Shown here piece by piece: positions 1 to 12,117 of a DNA stretch of 64,000 bases. Positions within the stretch are counted from its first letter, which is position 1, and each line of letters starts with the position of its first letter. The stretch comes from Pseudomonadota bacterium (GTDB taxonomy: Bacteria > Myxococcota_A > UBA9160 > SZUA-336). The stretch covers positions 1 to 64,000 of the forward strand of contig QJZC01000032.1 of assembly GCA_003247575.1 (NCBI GenBank). The letters run 5' to 3'. Both the position numbers and the translations under genes were made by a program. The notes below the pieces were generated by a model. It saw nothing but the letters and a program-made list of their open reading frames with translations, ran no database searches and was not told the origin of the DNA.

Positions 1-15
1 GAGTGGCTTGACCTA
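1..15 (+). rRNA. 23S rRNA, extreme 3' end (partial)
   Basis: The first bases (gagtggcttgacct) match the usual 3' end of bacterial 23S rRNA (GTGAGGCTTAACCT-like), which closes helix H1. The rest of the gene lies before the window. The call also rests on position, about 200 bases before a clear 5S rRNA gene on the same strand. The exact end is uncertain by a few bases. Confidence 0.6.
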
Positions 16-28
16 AATCGTCTAAGTT

Positions 29-69
29 CTCCGTGCTCTGGGGACCACCGGGTCCCCAGAGCACCGGAG
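29..69 (+). other. Hairpin in the 23S-5S spacer
   Basis: A perfect 14-bp stem joins 33-46 to 51-64 across a 4-base loop. An outer 4-bp stem (29-32 with 66-69) is separated from it by one bulged base. Its place just after the 23S end suggests an rRNA processing or spacer structure. The remaining spacer (70-218) contains no tRNA or other recognisable element. Confidence 0.6.
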
Positions 70-218
70 AGCACAGGCGGAGGGGGGGTGGTGTGAAGCA
101 CCGGCCTCTCTTGAGAACTGATATTGGTAGAAGATCAAATTTTGGTAGATACGACACGCACGGATACTCCCTGGGCCTGAGCTAGAAGCTGGGCTCCAGG
201 AATCGATTCGACGAGTTT

Positions 219-336
<118 letters not shown>

Positions 337-560
337 TTTGCTACGGCGGCGTCCAATCAGGCTTATGTGCCCGGTTGGGCGCCGCTTTTGCGTTTGAGTT
401 GCGTACAGGGATGGCGAGATCGTCCTCGACTGGCATGGCCCGCACAGATGTTGGGGCCCGGCTGGCCCGAAGCCAGGGGTTCGCGACGGTCAAGTCTGCG
501 TGTGCGGGCACCGAACCACTGTGGGAAGTCCCATACGGGGTCGGAAGTCGGGAGGTCTCT

Positions 561-2630
561 GTGCTCGAACGAACGTTGCGGCGGTGGATTGGAGCCGCCC
601 TGTTGGCTGGCTGCGGGCTCACGCTCGGCTGCGTGGAGTCGACCTGGGAGGCCACGCGCCGTCTCGACACGGTCGCTGGATACAATCAGTTCATCCGGGA
701 CCACCCCGACTCCAGCTATGTTGCCGACGCCCGCGAACGGATGGCGTTTCTGCGGGTGAAGACGTACGGCACGATCGAGGTCTTCGAGGAGTTCCGAAAA
801 CGCTACCCGAAGAGCCGCCTTATGCCGGAGTTGCTCGTGATCGTTGAGCCGCTCTTCTTTGAGAAGGCGCGGGTGGCGAACTCTCCGCAGAGCTATCGAC
901 AGTTTCTCGCGATGTATCCCGAGGGGGCGCTGGTCGAGAAGGCCGTTGGGAATCTGGCCTATGTGGAAAGAGTCGTCTACGACCCGAGCGCTGCGGCACT
1001 CGCCCAGTTCGTGGAAAAGTATCCCGAGAGTGACTTCTGGGAAGAGGCCAAGCAGACGCTCGAGATCGTGGACTCGCTTGCGGGCACCCGGATTCGGCGG
1101 CTTGGCATACGCGTAGACGTGGCCCCGAACGTGGTCCAGGCGGATCGAGTCCGGAAGGGCTTCGCGGCCATGATCGCCAAGGCCTACCGAGAGCGAGGCG
1201 TCCAGGCCGTGCCTCTCCGTGTGGACGAGCCGGCGGGCCCCGACATCGACGGCTGGGTTCGTGTGGACTATCGCGAGGCGCCGGCCGCATCCAGCATCGG
1301 CTCTGCATCGCTGTACGTCTTCTGTCGCGTGCGGCTCTTTCATCGAGACTTCGACGATCCGATCTGGGATCGGAACTTCGATGCGCCCGCCACGCACCTA
1401 AACAAGGGAGCGTACGGACGCGACAAGACGATCTTTGGGAACTCCAGCTATCCCTTCTGGGATCGATTCTTCGTTCCCGTCGCCACATGGGCGGTTTCCG
1501 ACACGCGCGTCAGCAAGCTGAAGTATCTGGAGGATGTGCGCGCGGTCCACGTACGCGGCGATTCAGCAGCGCTGCTGCTCGAGCGCGGCGGGGTAGACTT
1601 TGTAGACGTGTCCAGCCCATCGGCACTGCGCGTCGCCGAGCGCTATCGGCGTGAGGTCGATCTCGCGGAGTGGCATGGTGTGCGGTTGCTGCGCGACAAC
1701 TTGGCGATCACTTTCGGCAACGATGGTGCGGAGCTGATTCGGCGCGCCGATCAGGCGGCGATGCGCGTCGCTCGCTGGGACGCTGGCGAGCTCGGGGCGG
1801 TGACCAGCGCCATGCTCTTCGATGACGCCACGCTTCTCATTGGTGGATCGCAGGGATTGTTCGCTGTGCGTATGAACCGAGCCCCCTTGATCCCGCAGCG
1901 CTTGCTCGATGGAGAAGTAGTTGGAATCGAGGTGAAGCCGCCGCTCGTGTACGTCGTGCGACCGGATCGACTCGAGGTAGCGCTTCCGAAGCACCTCCTC
2001 CAGCACATCACGGCGCGCAAGATCTCGCTCGGTAAGGGATTCCGTGCGGAGCGCGTGCGCATGTCGGACGATCAGCTGCTGGTCTTTGGGAAGGACCGTG
2101 TAGCGGAAGTCAGCCTCGAGCAGCCCACGAGGCCGCAAGTGATCGGCACCGTGGAGCACAGTGATGTGGGTCAGGTCGCGGACATGGCATCGGACGGGAA
2201 GTACCGGTACATCCTCGGAGAGCGCGGGCTTCAGGTCACGAGTCTGAGCACCGTCAAGCCGCGCGACTTCATCCAGGTGGGCGCCAATGACGCGCTCACC
2301 CTCAAGGGGCGCTTCGCCTTGCTGGTTGGACAGAGCAGTGTGGAGGTGCTCGACCTCGCGCCCTATGCGGAGTCTCCGGATCCGACTCTGGCGTACGCTC
2401 GCACGCAGGTGCGGCGGCAGAGCGAGGCCGCTCCTGCGAGTGCCGCGGAGGTGGCTCCCGGAACACCTGACGACCAGGACGCCAGCGTGGGCGAAGTCGA
2501 GGCGCCGGCTGCCCCGCTCCCCGACGCGGGGGAGCTCGATTCGAGCGCGCAGCCTGAGCCTGCGCTGGAGACTCCGGGAAGCGATTCTCCGGAAGGCGAG
2601 CCGGCGGTCAGAGACGCTCGAGGCGACTGA
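561..2630 (+). CDS. Outer-membrane lipoprotein with TPR-like and LVIVD-type repeats
   Basis: About 689 aa. The GTG at 561 is preceded by GGAGG (551-555) and gives a charged N-terminus, a hydrophobic stretch and a lipobox ending LTLGC, so this start is preferred over longer versions. Residues about 35-175 hold degenerate TPR/BamD-like units of the form F..(K/R)YP.S (for example FEEFRKRYPKS and FVEKYPESDF). After a middle domain without a recognised family, residues about 325-610 look like a beta-propeller of LVIVD-type repeats (for example GGVDFVDVSSPS). The tail is rich in Ala, Pro and Glu. The role is unknown; TPR and propeller regions suggest protein-protein contacts at the outer membrane. 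It is the first gene after the rRNA operon, and its last 23 bases overlap the convergent aroA. Confidence 0.75.
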   Translation: MLERTLRRWIGAALLAGCGLTLGCVESTWEATRRLDTVAGYNQFIRDHPDSSYVADARERMAFLRVKTYGTIEVFEEFRKRYPKSRLMPELLVIVEPLFFEKARVANSPQSYRQFLAMYPEGALVEKAVGNLAYVERVVYDPSAAALAQFVEKYPESDFWEEAKQTLEIVDSLAGTRIRRLGIRVDVAPNVVQADRVRKGFAAMIAKAYRERGVQAVPLRVDEPAGPDIDGWVRVDYREAPAASSIGSASLYVFCRVRLFHRDFDDPIWDRNFDAPATHLNKGAYGRDKTIFGNSSYPFWDRFFVPVATWAVSDTRVSKLKYLEDVRAVHVRGDSAALLLERGGVDFVDVSSPSALRVAERYRREVDLAEWHGVRLLRDNLAITFGNDGAELIRRADQAAMRVARWDAGELGAVTSAMLFDDATLLIGGSQGLFAVRMNRAPLIPQRLLDGEVVGIEVKPPLVYVVRPDRLEVALPKHLLQHITARKISLGKGFRAERVRMSDDQLLVFGKDRVAEVSLEQPTRPQVIGTVEHSDVGQVADMASDGKYRYILGERGLQVTSLSTVKPRDFIQVGANDALTLKGRFALLVGQSSVEVLDLAPYAESPDPTLAYARTQVRRQSEAAPASAAEVAPGTPDDQDASVGEVEAPAAPLPDAGELDSSAQPEPALETPGSDSPEGEPAVRDARGD

Positions 2631-3864
2631 AGAAGTCGGGGAAGGTCTTCGAGACGCACTCCGCATCTTCGATGACGATCCCAGGCACCCGCAACCCTGC
2701 GATGGCGAAGCTCATCGCGATGCGGTGATCGTCATACGTGGCGATGCGGGCACCTGCAAGCTCTGTCGGAGGGTCGATGATGATATCGGTCTCCGTGGTC
2801 TCGACGCGGGCCCCAAGCTTCTCGAGCTCCGTCTTCAGGGCCTTCATGCGATCGGTCTCCTTGATCCGGAGATTTGGAACGTTCCGGATCGCGGTTCGCC
2901 CCTGCGCGAAGCACGCCGTCACCGCGAGGGTCAGCGCAGCGTCGGGCATGCGGTTCATGTCCACATCGATGCCGTGTAGGTAGCGCGGCCCTCGCACCGT
3001 GAGCCAGTGGGAGCCCCGCTCCACTCCGCACCCCATGCGCTCGAGCACCTCGACGAAACGCGCATCGGCCTGACACGAAGCTGGCGTCAGCCCGTTGACG
3101 CGGATCCTGCCCCCCGTAATGGCAGCCGCCGCGAAGAAGTAGGTTGCACTCGACGCATCGGGCTCGATCGAGTAGCTGCGAGCCCGGTAGCGTTGCCCCG
3201 ACTTCACGGTGAACCGGTTGGCGTCCTGCACCTCGGTCACGATGCCGAACGCAGCCATCACTTCGGTCGTCATCTCGACGTAGAGCCGCGAGGTCAGCTT
3301 CCCGGCGGCGAGCTCGACGGTCTGCTCTGCGAAGGGGGCGATCATCAGCAGGGCCGATAGAAACTGGCTGGAGCGCGACGCGTCGATGCCAATCTGTCCG
3401 CCCCGCAAGGATCCGCCCTGGACCGTGATCGGGGGGCACCCAGCGACGGTCGTCGCGCGTGCCCCCATCGACCCCAATGCGTCTGCGAGCTCCTGAATCG
3501 GGCGCTCGCGCATTCTCGGTGTTCCGTCGAGCACGACGCGTCCGGGTACCAGGGCGGCACACGCGGCCAGGAAGCGCATCGTCGTACCCGAAGCGTTGCA
3601 ATCGATCGGGTGTAATGGAATGGCGAACTGGCCGCCGACACCCTGGACACGCAGCTCTTCGGGCGTCTGATGGATCTCGACTCCCAGGCGTCCGAGTCCC
3701 TCGATCATGGCCTCGGTGTCATCGGAGCGGAGCCAGCCGCGCAAGGTGGACGCGCCCTCGGCGAGCGCGGCGCACACCAGCGCGCGGTTCGTCAGGCTGC
3801 GAGAGCCTGGCACCGTCACTTCGAGGTTGGGTGGCGAAATGGGAGTCAGGGAGTGGTCCGGCAT
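2608..3864 (-). CDS. aroA: 3-phosphoshikimate 1-carboxyvinyltransferase (EPSP synthase)
   Basis: 418 aa, the normal family length. It joins phosphoenolpyruvate to shikimate 3-phosphate in the shikimate pathway, in the cytoplasm. The family signatures are in order: the N-terminal loop PGSRSLTNRAL, NASGTTMRFL, the S3P-binding SRSSQFLSALLM, DASSATYFFAAAAI, VDMNRMPDAALTLA with the catalytic Asp, the KETDRM helix, and a C-terminal YDDHRIAMSFA. Two active-site segments differ from the E. coli-type enzyme. The loop reads PGSR instead of PGSK, and NAGTAMRP is replaced by NASGTTMRF, with one inserted residue and Phe in place of Pro101. It is transcribed alone, opposite to its neighbours, and overlaps the preceding gene tail to tail. 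Confidence 0.95.
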   Translation of the reverse strand: MPDHSLTPISPPNLEVTVPGSRSLTNRALVCAALAEGASTLRGWLRSDDTEAMIEGLGRLGVEIHQTPEELRVQGVGGQFAIPLHPIDCNASGTTMRFLAACAALVPGRVVLDGTPRMRERPIQELADALGSMGARATTVAGCPPITVQGGSLRGGQIGIDASRSSQFLSALLMIAPFAEQTVELAAGKLTSRLYVEMTTEVMAAFGIVTEVQDANRFTVKSGQRYRARSYSIEPDASSATYFFAAAAITGGRIRVNGLTPASCQADARFVEVLERMGCGVERGSHWLTVRGPRYLHGIDVDMNRMPDAALTLAVTACFAQGRTAIRNVPNLRIKETDRMKALKTELEKLGARVETTETDIIIDPPTELAGARIATYDDHRIAMSFAIAGLRVPGIVIEDAECVSKTFPDFFSRLERL

Positions 3865-3927
3865 TCGAGGCGCAAGTTAGCACAGCGGATAACCTGCTGA
3901 AACTCAAAGGAAAACGATTGGGCGGCG

Positions 3928-3956
3928 TTGACCTCCAAGGGCAACAAGGATACCCT
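3928..3956 (+). promoter_or_regulatory. Possible sigma-70 promoter for the serC-like/serA/purA run
   Basis: TTGACC at 3928-3933 and TACCCT at 3951-3956 are separated by 17 bases, in the 218-base gap between the divergent aroA and the aminotransferase gene. The -35 match is good and the -10 match is weak. A promoter is expected here, but this exact site is inference. Confidence 0.35.
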
Positions 3957-4082
3957 CGCGTGCCGCAGTGGGAGCAAACTAAGGGTCTGTTCCCCCAAGG
4001 CCGACGCTCCCCCGCGCGGCACCATTGCCCGGTCTCTCGGACCTGCTCGTTGGCTCACTAGGGAGTGCGAGGTTTGTCCGCC

Positions 4083-5263
4083 ATGCGAAAGTACCGTCTG
4101 CTCACTCCCGGGCCCGTGCCCGTGCCGGAACGCATTCGGCGCGCAATGGCTGGGACCCTGCTGCATCACCGGGCGCCAGACTTCCTCCCCGTGTTCCATG
4201 AGGTCCGGGTTGGGCTCCAGCGCGTCTTCGGGACAGAGCGCCAAGTGCTGCTGCTCGCCAGCTCCGGGACAGGTGCGATGGAAGCTGCCGTCACGAATCT
4301 GACGCGTCCGGGGGATACCGCCGTGGTCGTACGCGCGGGAAAGTTCGGCGATCGCTGGTTCGAGCTGTGTCGGGCCTACGGAGTCGAGGCCCTCTCCGTC
4401 GATGTCGAGTGGGGGCGTGCGGTGGATCCGGACGAGCTCGCGGCCGTGCTGCGAGCGAAGCGAGGCGTCCGCGCGGTCTTCGCGCAGGCCTCCGAGACGT
4501 CTACGGGAGTTCTCCACCCGATGGAGCCCGTGGCGCGCGCGGTAGCGGACAACTCCGAGGCGCTGCTGGTCGTCGACGGGATCAGCGCGGTGGGCGTGCA
4601 TCCGCTCCCCATGGACGCTTGGGGAATCGATGCGCTCCTATCGGGCAGCCAGAAGTCTTGGCAACTCCCGCCCGGGCTCGCCATGATCGCGCTGTCGGAG
4701 CGTGCCGAAGCCGCGCTCGAGCGAGGTGGGCACGCGCGTTACTACTTCGATCTGCGCAAGGAGCTGCGCGGACAGCCGACTGGAGCGACAGCGTACTCTC
4801 CGGCTCTCGCGCTGATCGTTGGACTGGCGGAGTCGCTGCGCATGCTATTCGAAGACGGCCTCGAGCGGTCCTACGCACGGCATGCCGAGCTCGCCGAGAT
4901 GACGCGTGACGGAGTGCGTGCGCTCGGCATGGCGCTACTCGCCGCGAGCGCGCCCTCGAATGCGTGCACGGCGGTTCGGGTGCCGCGGCAGCTCGATGCC
5001 GGAAAGCTGTTGTCCCAGCTGCGCGATCATCACGGGGTCACGCTCGCGGGGGGCCAGGGACAGCTCAGCGGAAAGATTTTGCGTATCGGTCACATGGGCG
5101 ATCTCGATACCTACGATATGTTGGCCGGGCTCGCCGCGCTCGAGCTGACCCTGCTCGACTTCGGAGTTCCCATCGAGCTCGGCGCCGGAGTGCACAGTGC
5201 CTTAAATCGAATGCGCGTTGGCGTTTCTGCGAGCGCGCCTCAAGAGACTGAAGGGAGGAATCC

Positions 5264-5279
<16 letters not shown>
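4083..5279 (+). CDS. Class V aminotransferase, probable phosphoserine aminotransferase substitute (SerC-like)
   Basis: 398 aa from the ATG at 4083 (GAGG about 10 bases upstream; an in-frame GTG at 4065 is possible). It is a PLP enzyme of the serine-pyruvate/alanine-glyoxylate branch of class V. Visible features are the N-terminal LTPGPVPVPERI, the glycine-rich SSGTGAMEAAVTNL, the PLP-ring Asp in VVDGISAVG, and the Schiff-base Lys in GSQKSWQLPPG. The gene overlaps serA by 16 bases and no classical serC is present in the window. It probably supplies the 3-phosphohydroxypyruvate-to-phosphoserine step, as class V enzymes of this branch do elsewhere. A role in glyoxylate metabolism is the main alternative. 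Confidence 0.85.
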
Positions 5280-8177
<2,898 letters not shown>

Positions 8178-8198
8178 CTCGTTCAGTGGAGGAACGTC

Positions 8199-8771
8199 AT
8201 GATGTTTTCGACTAGGCTGCTGCATCCGACCATTACGCTCTGCTGTGCCGCGGCGGTGATTACTGGCTGGCTTGCGATTCCGCTCGCTACCGGAACACGC
8301 GCGGCGGACGTGCCCGAGGTCGGGGACGTGGCGCCCGCATTCGAGCTGGTAGCGTCCGATGGCCAGACCTACAAGCTCGCGGACTTCAAGGGGAAGCGTG
8401 CGGTGGTCGTGGCCTGGTTCCCCAAGGCCTTCACCGGCGGCTGTACGATGGAGTGCAAGTCGATCACGCGCGATGGGGGCAAGATCCGCGACTTCGACGT
8501 AGCCTACTTCATGGCAAGCGTGGATACAGCGAAGGAGAACGCTGCGTTCGCCGAGTCTCTGGGGGCGGACTTCCCGATTCTGGCCGACCCGGACAAGAAG
8601 GTGGCCGACGCTTACGGCGTACTCACCCCGTCGGGTTATGCGCGCCGCTGGACGTTTTACATTGGCCTGGATGGCCGCATTCAGGCCGTCGACAAGCGGG
8701 TCAATCCCGCTACCTCCGCTGCGGATATCGTGGCGAAGCTCGAAGAGCTGGGGGTCGATCGCAGCAAGTGA
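8199..8771 (+). CDS. Exported peroxiredoxin (AhpC/TSA, BCP-like)
   Basis: 190 aa with an N-terminal signal peptide of about 35 residues (hydrophobic LCCAAAVITGWLAIPLA, then a TRAAD cleavage region), so it should act in the periplasm. The active-site motif PKAFTGGC fits PxxxTxxC, with the peroxidatic Cys at about residue 82. A second Cys lies four residues later (CTMEC), the spacing of BCP/PrxQ resolving cysteines. The fold continues with ILADPDKKVADAYGV. It would reduce peroxides with thiol electron donors not identified here. The stop codon overlaps the start of the fluoride channel gene (GTGA), so the two are translationally coupled. Confidence 0.9.
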   Translation: MMFSTRLLHPTITLCCAAAVITGWLAIPLATGTRAADVPEVGDVAPAFELVASDGQTYKLADFKGKRAVVVAWFPKAFTGGCTMECKSITRDGGKIRDFDVAYFMASVDTAKENAAFAESLGADFPILADPDKKVADAYGVLTPSGYARRWTFYIGLDGRIQAVDKRVNPATSAADIVAKLEELGVDRSK

Positions 8772-9142
8772 CCGGCTGGGTCCTGCTGTTCCTCGGCGGT
8801 GGAACGGGTGCGGTCCTCCGCGGTGCACTCTCCGAGTTCATTCAACTGCGTGCGCCAAACGCCTTCCCATGGGGCGTTCTGGCGGTGAACCTTCTCGGTT
8901 GCCTGGCCATTGGCGTGCTGATGCCCGTCTCTCAGCTGCGCAGCCCGGCGGACCAGAACCTCAAGCTGCTTCTCGTGACCGGACTGCTCGGCGGTTTCAC
9001 GACCTTCTCGGCGTTTGGCCTGGATACCTGGCGGCTGTTCGCGGGCGGCGAGTTGGGCCTGGCTGTGCTCAACGTGCTCGCGAGCCTCCTGGGCGGGCTC
9101 GTGGCAGTCGCCATCGGAGCCTGGATCGCACAGAACCTGTGA
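8768..9142 (+). CDS. crcB: Fluoride ion channel Fluc/CrcB
   Basis: 124 aa, typical for Fluc, a dual-topology dimeric fluoride exporter of the inner membrane. Starting from the GTG at 8768, the hallmarks are GGGTGAVLRG near the N-terminus, the channel Asn in VNLLGCLAIG, and GLLGGFTTFSAFGLDTW containing the TTFSxF motif. Four hydrophobic helices are visible. The start overlaps the peroxiredoxin stop by four bases. No fluoride riboswitch is recognisable upstream of the pair. Confidence 0.95.
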   Translation: MTGWVLLFLGGGTGAVLRGALSEFIQLRAPNAFPWGVLAVNLLGCLAIGVLMPVSQLRSPADQNLKLLLVTGLLGGFTTFSAFGLDTWRLFAGGELGLAVLNVLASLLGGLVAVAIGAWIAQNL

Positions 9143-9162
9143 AGGGCGATCTCCTCACGCAG

Positions 9163-9233
9163 GGGCTCTGAAATCGCGGCTGCCGGGCCGTTCGAGTCCG
9201 CGACTAGGCCCGGCAGCCGCGATTTCAGAGCCC
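9163..9233. repeat. Long palindrome, copy 1 of a covarying repeat pair
   Basis: The arms 9163-9189 and 9207-9233 are perfect reverse complements (27 bp) around a 17-base loop (gttcgagtccgcgacta). It begins 20 bases after the crcB stop, but no T-run follows on either side, so it is not a standard intrinsic terminator. The related copy lies at 9468-9536 in the same orientation. Confidence 0.9.
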
Positions 9234-9467
9234 GATCGTCGAGGGTAGGTTGGACGGATAGGGATCGGGTGGCGTCTCTGGGGGACCGCCGCTCGTGCGG
9301 GCGTAGGTGTGGCGGTTCGCTCGGCGGGACCGCCGAGTGGCGCGGCCCCGCCGGATCTGGGCGGACCTACAGGCCGGGGGACTTCCGCCGGAGACGTGCG
9401 TCTTCGCGGCGGGGGCCACCCAGAAGCCCCCCAAAATCTGCTCTTTGGGCTGACCCGGGACGACCGA

Positions 9468-9536
9468 GGCTCTGGAATCGCGACCGCCGGGCGGTTCGAG
9501 TCCGCGACCAGGCCCGGTGGCCGCGATTCCAGAGCC
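9468..9536. repeat. Long palindrome, copy 2 of a covarying repeat pair
   Basis: The arms 9468-9492 and 9512-9536 pair over 25 positions with one G-T wobble and one A-C mismatch. The loop region (9493-9511) shares gttcgagtccgcgacc with copy 1 almost exactly. Where the stems of the two copies differ, both arms usually change together (AT to GC at two positions). That is the pattern expected if the paired structure is maintained. Confidence 0.85.
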
Positions 9537-9573
9537 GCTGCCACGGGCTACGGGCTGGTGTGAACTACCTGGT

Positions 9574-12117
9574 TTAGGCCCCTAGTCGGCGCAGGCCTGC
9601 GAGGGGTGTCTGCCGAAGCGCTTCACGGCCGTAGGTCAGCCCGATGACTGCGGTCGCCAGTGCCGTCGCCAGCGAGACTGCGCACAGGTCCAGGATCGGG
9701 ACCGTGCTGCTGAGTGAGAAGACTCCCCAGAGGACGGCCCAGCCGACGCCTGCGGCCAGGATCGAGCCTACGCAGCCGGCCAGTGCTCCGAGCGCGAAGT
9801 ACTCGGTGGCCAAGACGCGTCGCACGAGGCCCGCAGGCGCGCCCAGGGTTCGAAGCAGGACGGACTCACGTGCGCGCTGATAGCGTGAGGTCGCGAGTGC
9901 ACCGATCAAGATCAACAGCCCGCTCGCGATCGCGAACAGCGCCATGAAGCGGATCGCGAGGGCTACCCGGGTGAGGAGGACGTCGATTGCGTCGAGCATC
10001 GCCGTCGCATCCAGTACGGAGACGTTCGGAAGCGCCAAGACCAGCTCGCGTTGAAACTGTGCCCGCTGAGCGTCGTCCCCCATTCGCCCCAGCACGACGA
10101 AGCTTTGCGGTGCTTGCTCGAGGAATCCGGGCTCGAATACCGCGAAGAAGTTGGTGCGGAAGCGCGCCCAGTCCACGCGACGCAGATTCGTGACGACGGA
10201 TTCGATGCGTAGCCCCTGGATGTCCCACGTGATCCGATCGCCGACCCCCACCCCGAGATCGCTGGCGAGTTCCTGCTCCAGCGAGACGCGCGCGCGTCCG
10301 TCCGACAAGGGAGTGTCGTTCGCCGTCCACCAACGACCGGCGACCACTTCTTCGGACTCGCTTGGTGCGGCTCGATACGTCAGTCGGTATTGACGCCCGA
10401 GAGCCCACGCGCGGCCCTGTGAGCGGCTGTCGTCTTCGGTCGGATTCCCGGTTGCGACGAGGCGTGCAGGTACGATGGGTGTCTCTTCGAGCACCAGCGC
10501 TTGGTGTTGCTCCAAGAGCCCCGAGACGATCACTCGCTGATCTTGCTGAATGTCGAAGATCGCCATGTTGGGCCGGCCTGCGCCCTGGCCCAGGTCGAGC
10601 TGTCGTAGGAGGTCGTGCTGTACGACGTGAAGGCCGGTGAGGAGTAGGACTCCCAGTCCCAGCGACAGGGTTACGGTCTGAGTCTGGTTCTGCGGACGGA
10701 AGAGGTTCGCGACTCCCTGTCGGATCCAGTAGGGCGCACTGCGCGGGATCGCGCGTCGCGTGAGTGCCATCAGCCCGAGCGCGGCGAGGTGGAGCAGTGC
10801 CAGACACAAGGTGAGGCCCCCTGCGAAGTACAGCCCGATCGTGAGAGAGGGCGCCTGCCACAGCGCGACGGCGAAGAGACTGGCGCCCCCCGCTCCAAAG
10901 AGCAGCCAGCGCGCTCGATGGCGCGCCGCAGTCGCCCCCGGCTGCCCGGGGTCCCCGAGCTCCGGCCGCAGTGCGCGAAGAGGGGACACCCCGCGAATCT
11001 GGAGCAGCGGCGAGACCGCAAAAAGCAGGGTGATCCACACGCCCAGGAGGACTCCGCTCGCTAGTGCTCGGGGCGAGAGCTCGAAGCGCACATCGAGCGG
11101 AAGCATGCCCGCTGCGACCTCGGGCAGCCACGCCTGGACGGCGATTCCGAGCGCGGCACCGATACCGCTGCCCACGCTCCCGAGGAGAAGTGCCTGAAGT
11201 ACGTAGATCGCGAGGATCTCGTTCTGTCGTGCACCGAGACACCGCAGCACGGCGGCGGAACGCAGGCGTTCCATTACGAATACATGCACACCGGTCGCGA
11301 CCCCCACACCCCCGAGGAGGAGCGCAACCAAGCCGACCAGGCCGAGAAAGCGGGTCAAACGTCCCAGGTCATCGGTCAGCTCCTCCGCGTACTCCGCGAC
11401 GGTCTCGGAACGAATGCGCTGGTCGCGCAGCTCGGGTGCTCGCTCGTCGAGGAGCGCATCGAGCTGATCCGCGTCGGCGATCTGGTAGTAGACGGAGTAG
11501 CGGGCGAGGCTCCCAGGCTGCATGAGTCGAGTCGCATTCAGAAAGCGCGCCGGAATGAACACACGCGGGGCGACGGTCTCGCGCATGCCCACGCTTCCGG
11601 GAGCGCGAGCTACGGTCGCCGCGATTCTGAAGTCGATCTCGCCGAGTCGTAGGCGATCTCCGACTTCGGCTCCGAGCTGAATCAGGGCGCCGGGGTCCAC
11701 CACTGCGATCGGGGTTTCTGACGGCCATACTCCTGCTGGCTCGGTGCGGAGCTCTCCATAGAGGGGAAAGGAGCCCTCGATCGCCTGAACGAAGACCAGT
11801 CGGGTCTGTCCGGACGGCTCGGCGAGCGCCATGGAGGAGAAGCGGGTGACGCGAGCGGTCGCTGTCGCCGCGCGCTCGAAGGACTCGAGAATCGGAGCGC
11901 TCTCGGGATCGAACGCGCTTCGCCGCGAGAGTTCCAGATCGGCTCCGAGCAGACTGCGTGACTGTTCCCGGATGCTGCTCTCGACGCTCGAGCGGAAAGA
12001 CTCGATGGCTACTAGCGCCGCCACGCCGGCAGCGATCGCGCACGCGTACACCAACATACGTCGCTTCGAGGAGCGCGACTCGCGGTATGCCGTGCGTGCG
12101 ACGAAGCGCCAGTTCAC
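9574..12117 (-). CDS. ABC transporter permease, FtsX/MacB-type (YbbP-like)
   Basis: 847 aa from a GTG at 12117 that overlaps the stop of the upstream ATPase gene (GTGA). It has two FtsX-like halves. The first runs from the helix MLVYACAIAAGVAALVAIES through an extracytoplasmic domain to LVGLVALLLGGVGVATGVHVF. The second ends in three C-terminal helices (for example ALFAIASGLLILIGALAT). About ten membrane segments in all match the YbbP group. With the ATPase it forms an exporter or mechanotransmitting complex of unknown substrate. E. coli has the same neighbourhood: ybbA-ybbP divergent from tesA. Confidence 0.9.
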   Translation of the reverse strand: MNWRFVARTAYRESRSSKRRMLVYACAIAAGVAALVAIESFRSSVESSIREQSRSLLGADLELSRRSAFDPESAPILESFERAATATARVTRFSSMALAEPSGQTRLVFVQAIEGSFPLYGELRTEPAGVWPSETPIAVVDPGALIQLGAEVGDRLRLGEIDFRIAATVARAPGSVGMRETVAPRVFIPARFLNATRLMQPGSLARYSVYYQIADADQLDALLDERAPELRDQRIRSETVAEYAEELTDDLGRLTRFLGLVGLVALLLGGVGVATGVHVFVMERLRSAAVLRCLGARQNEILAIYVLQALLLGSVGSGIGAALGIAVQAWLPEVAAGMLPLDVRFELSPRALASGVLLGVWITLLFAVSPLLQIRGVSPLRALRPELGDPGQPGATAARHRARWLLFGAGGASLFAVALWQAPSLTIGLYFAGGLTLCLALLHLAALGLMALTRRAIPRSAPYWIRQGVANLFRPQNQTQTVTLSLGLGVLLLTGLHVVQHDLLRQLDLGQGAGRPNMAIFDIQQDQRVIVSGLLEQHQALVLEETPIVPARLVATGNPTEDDSRSQGRAWALGRQYRLTYRAAPSESEEVVAGRWWTANDTPLSDGRARVSLEQELASDLGVGVGDRITWDIQGLRIESVVTNLRRVDWARFRTNFFAVFEPGFLEQAPQSFVVLGRMGDDAQRAQFQRELVLALPNVSVLDATAMLDAIDVLLTRVALAIRFMALFAIASGLLILIGALATSRYQRARESVLLRTLGAPAGLVRRVLATEYFALGALAGCVGSILAAGVGWAVLWGVFSLSSTVPILDLCAVSLATALATAVIGLTYGREALRQTPLAGLRRLGA

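Larger units (their letters stand above)
9143..9573. other. Non-coding interval with two palindromic repeats
   Basis: The 431 bases between the fluoride channel gene and the convergent ABC permease show no convincing gene. They hold the two related palindromes listed separately (9163-9233 and 9468-9536). The 234-base spacer between the palindromes is G+C-rich, has no plausible reading frame and shows no other clear structure. Confidence 0.7.

Noticed and set aside
363..1397. Long reverse-strand open frame opposite the first lipoprotein gene
   Set aside because: The forward protein has a signal peptide, lipobox, repeats and a ribosome site. The reverse frame has the Arg/His-rich composition typical of antisense frames in G+C-rich DNA.
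9493..9511. Remnant tRNA gene suggested by gttcgagtccgcgacc
   Set aside because: Only a T-loop-like stretch is present; there is no acceptor, D or anticodon arm, and the same loop recurs in the other palindrome.
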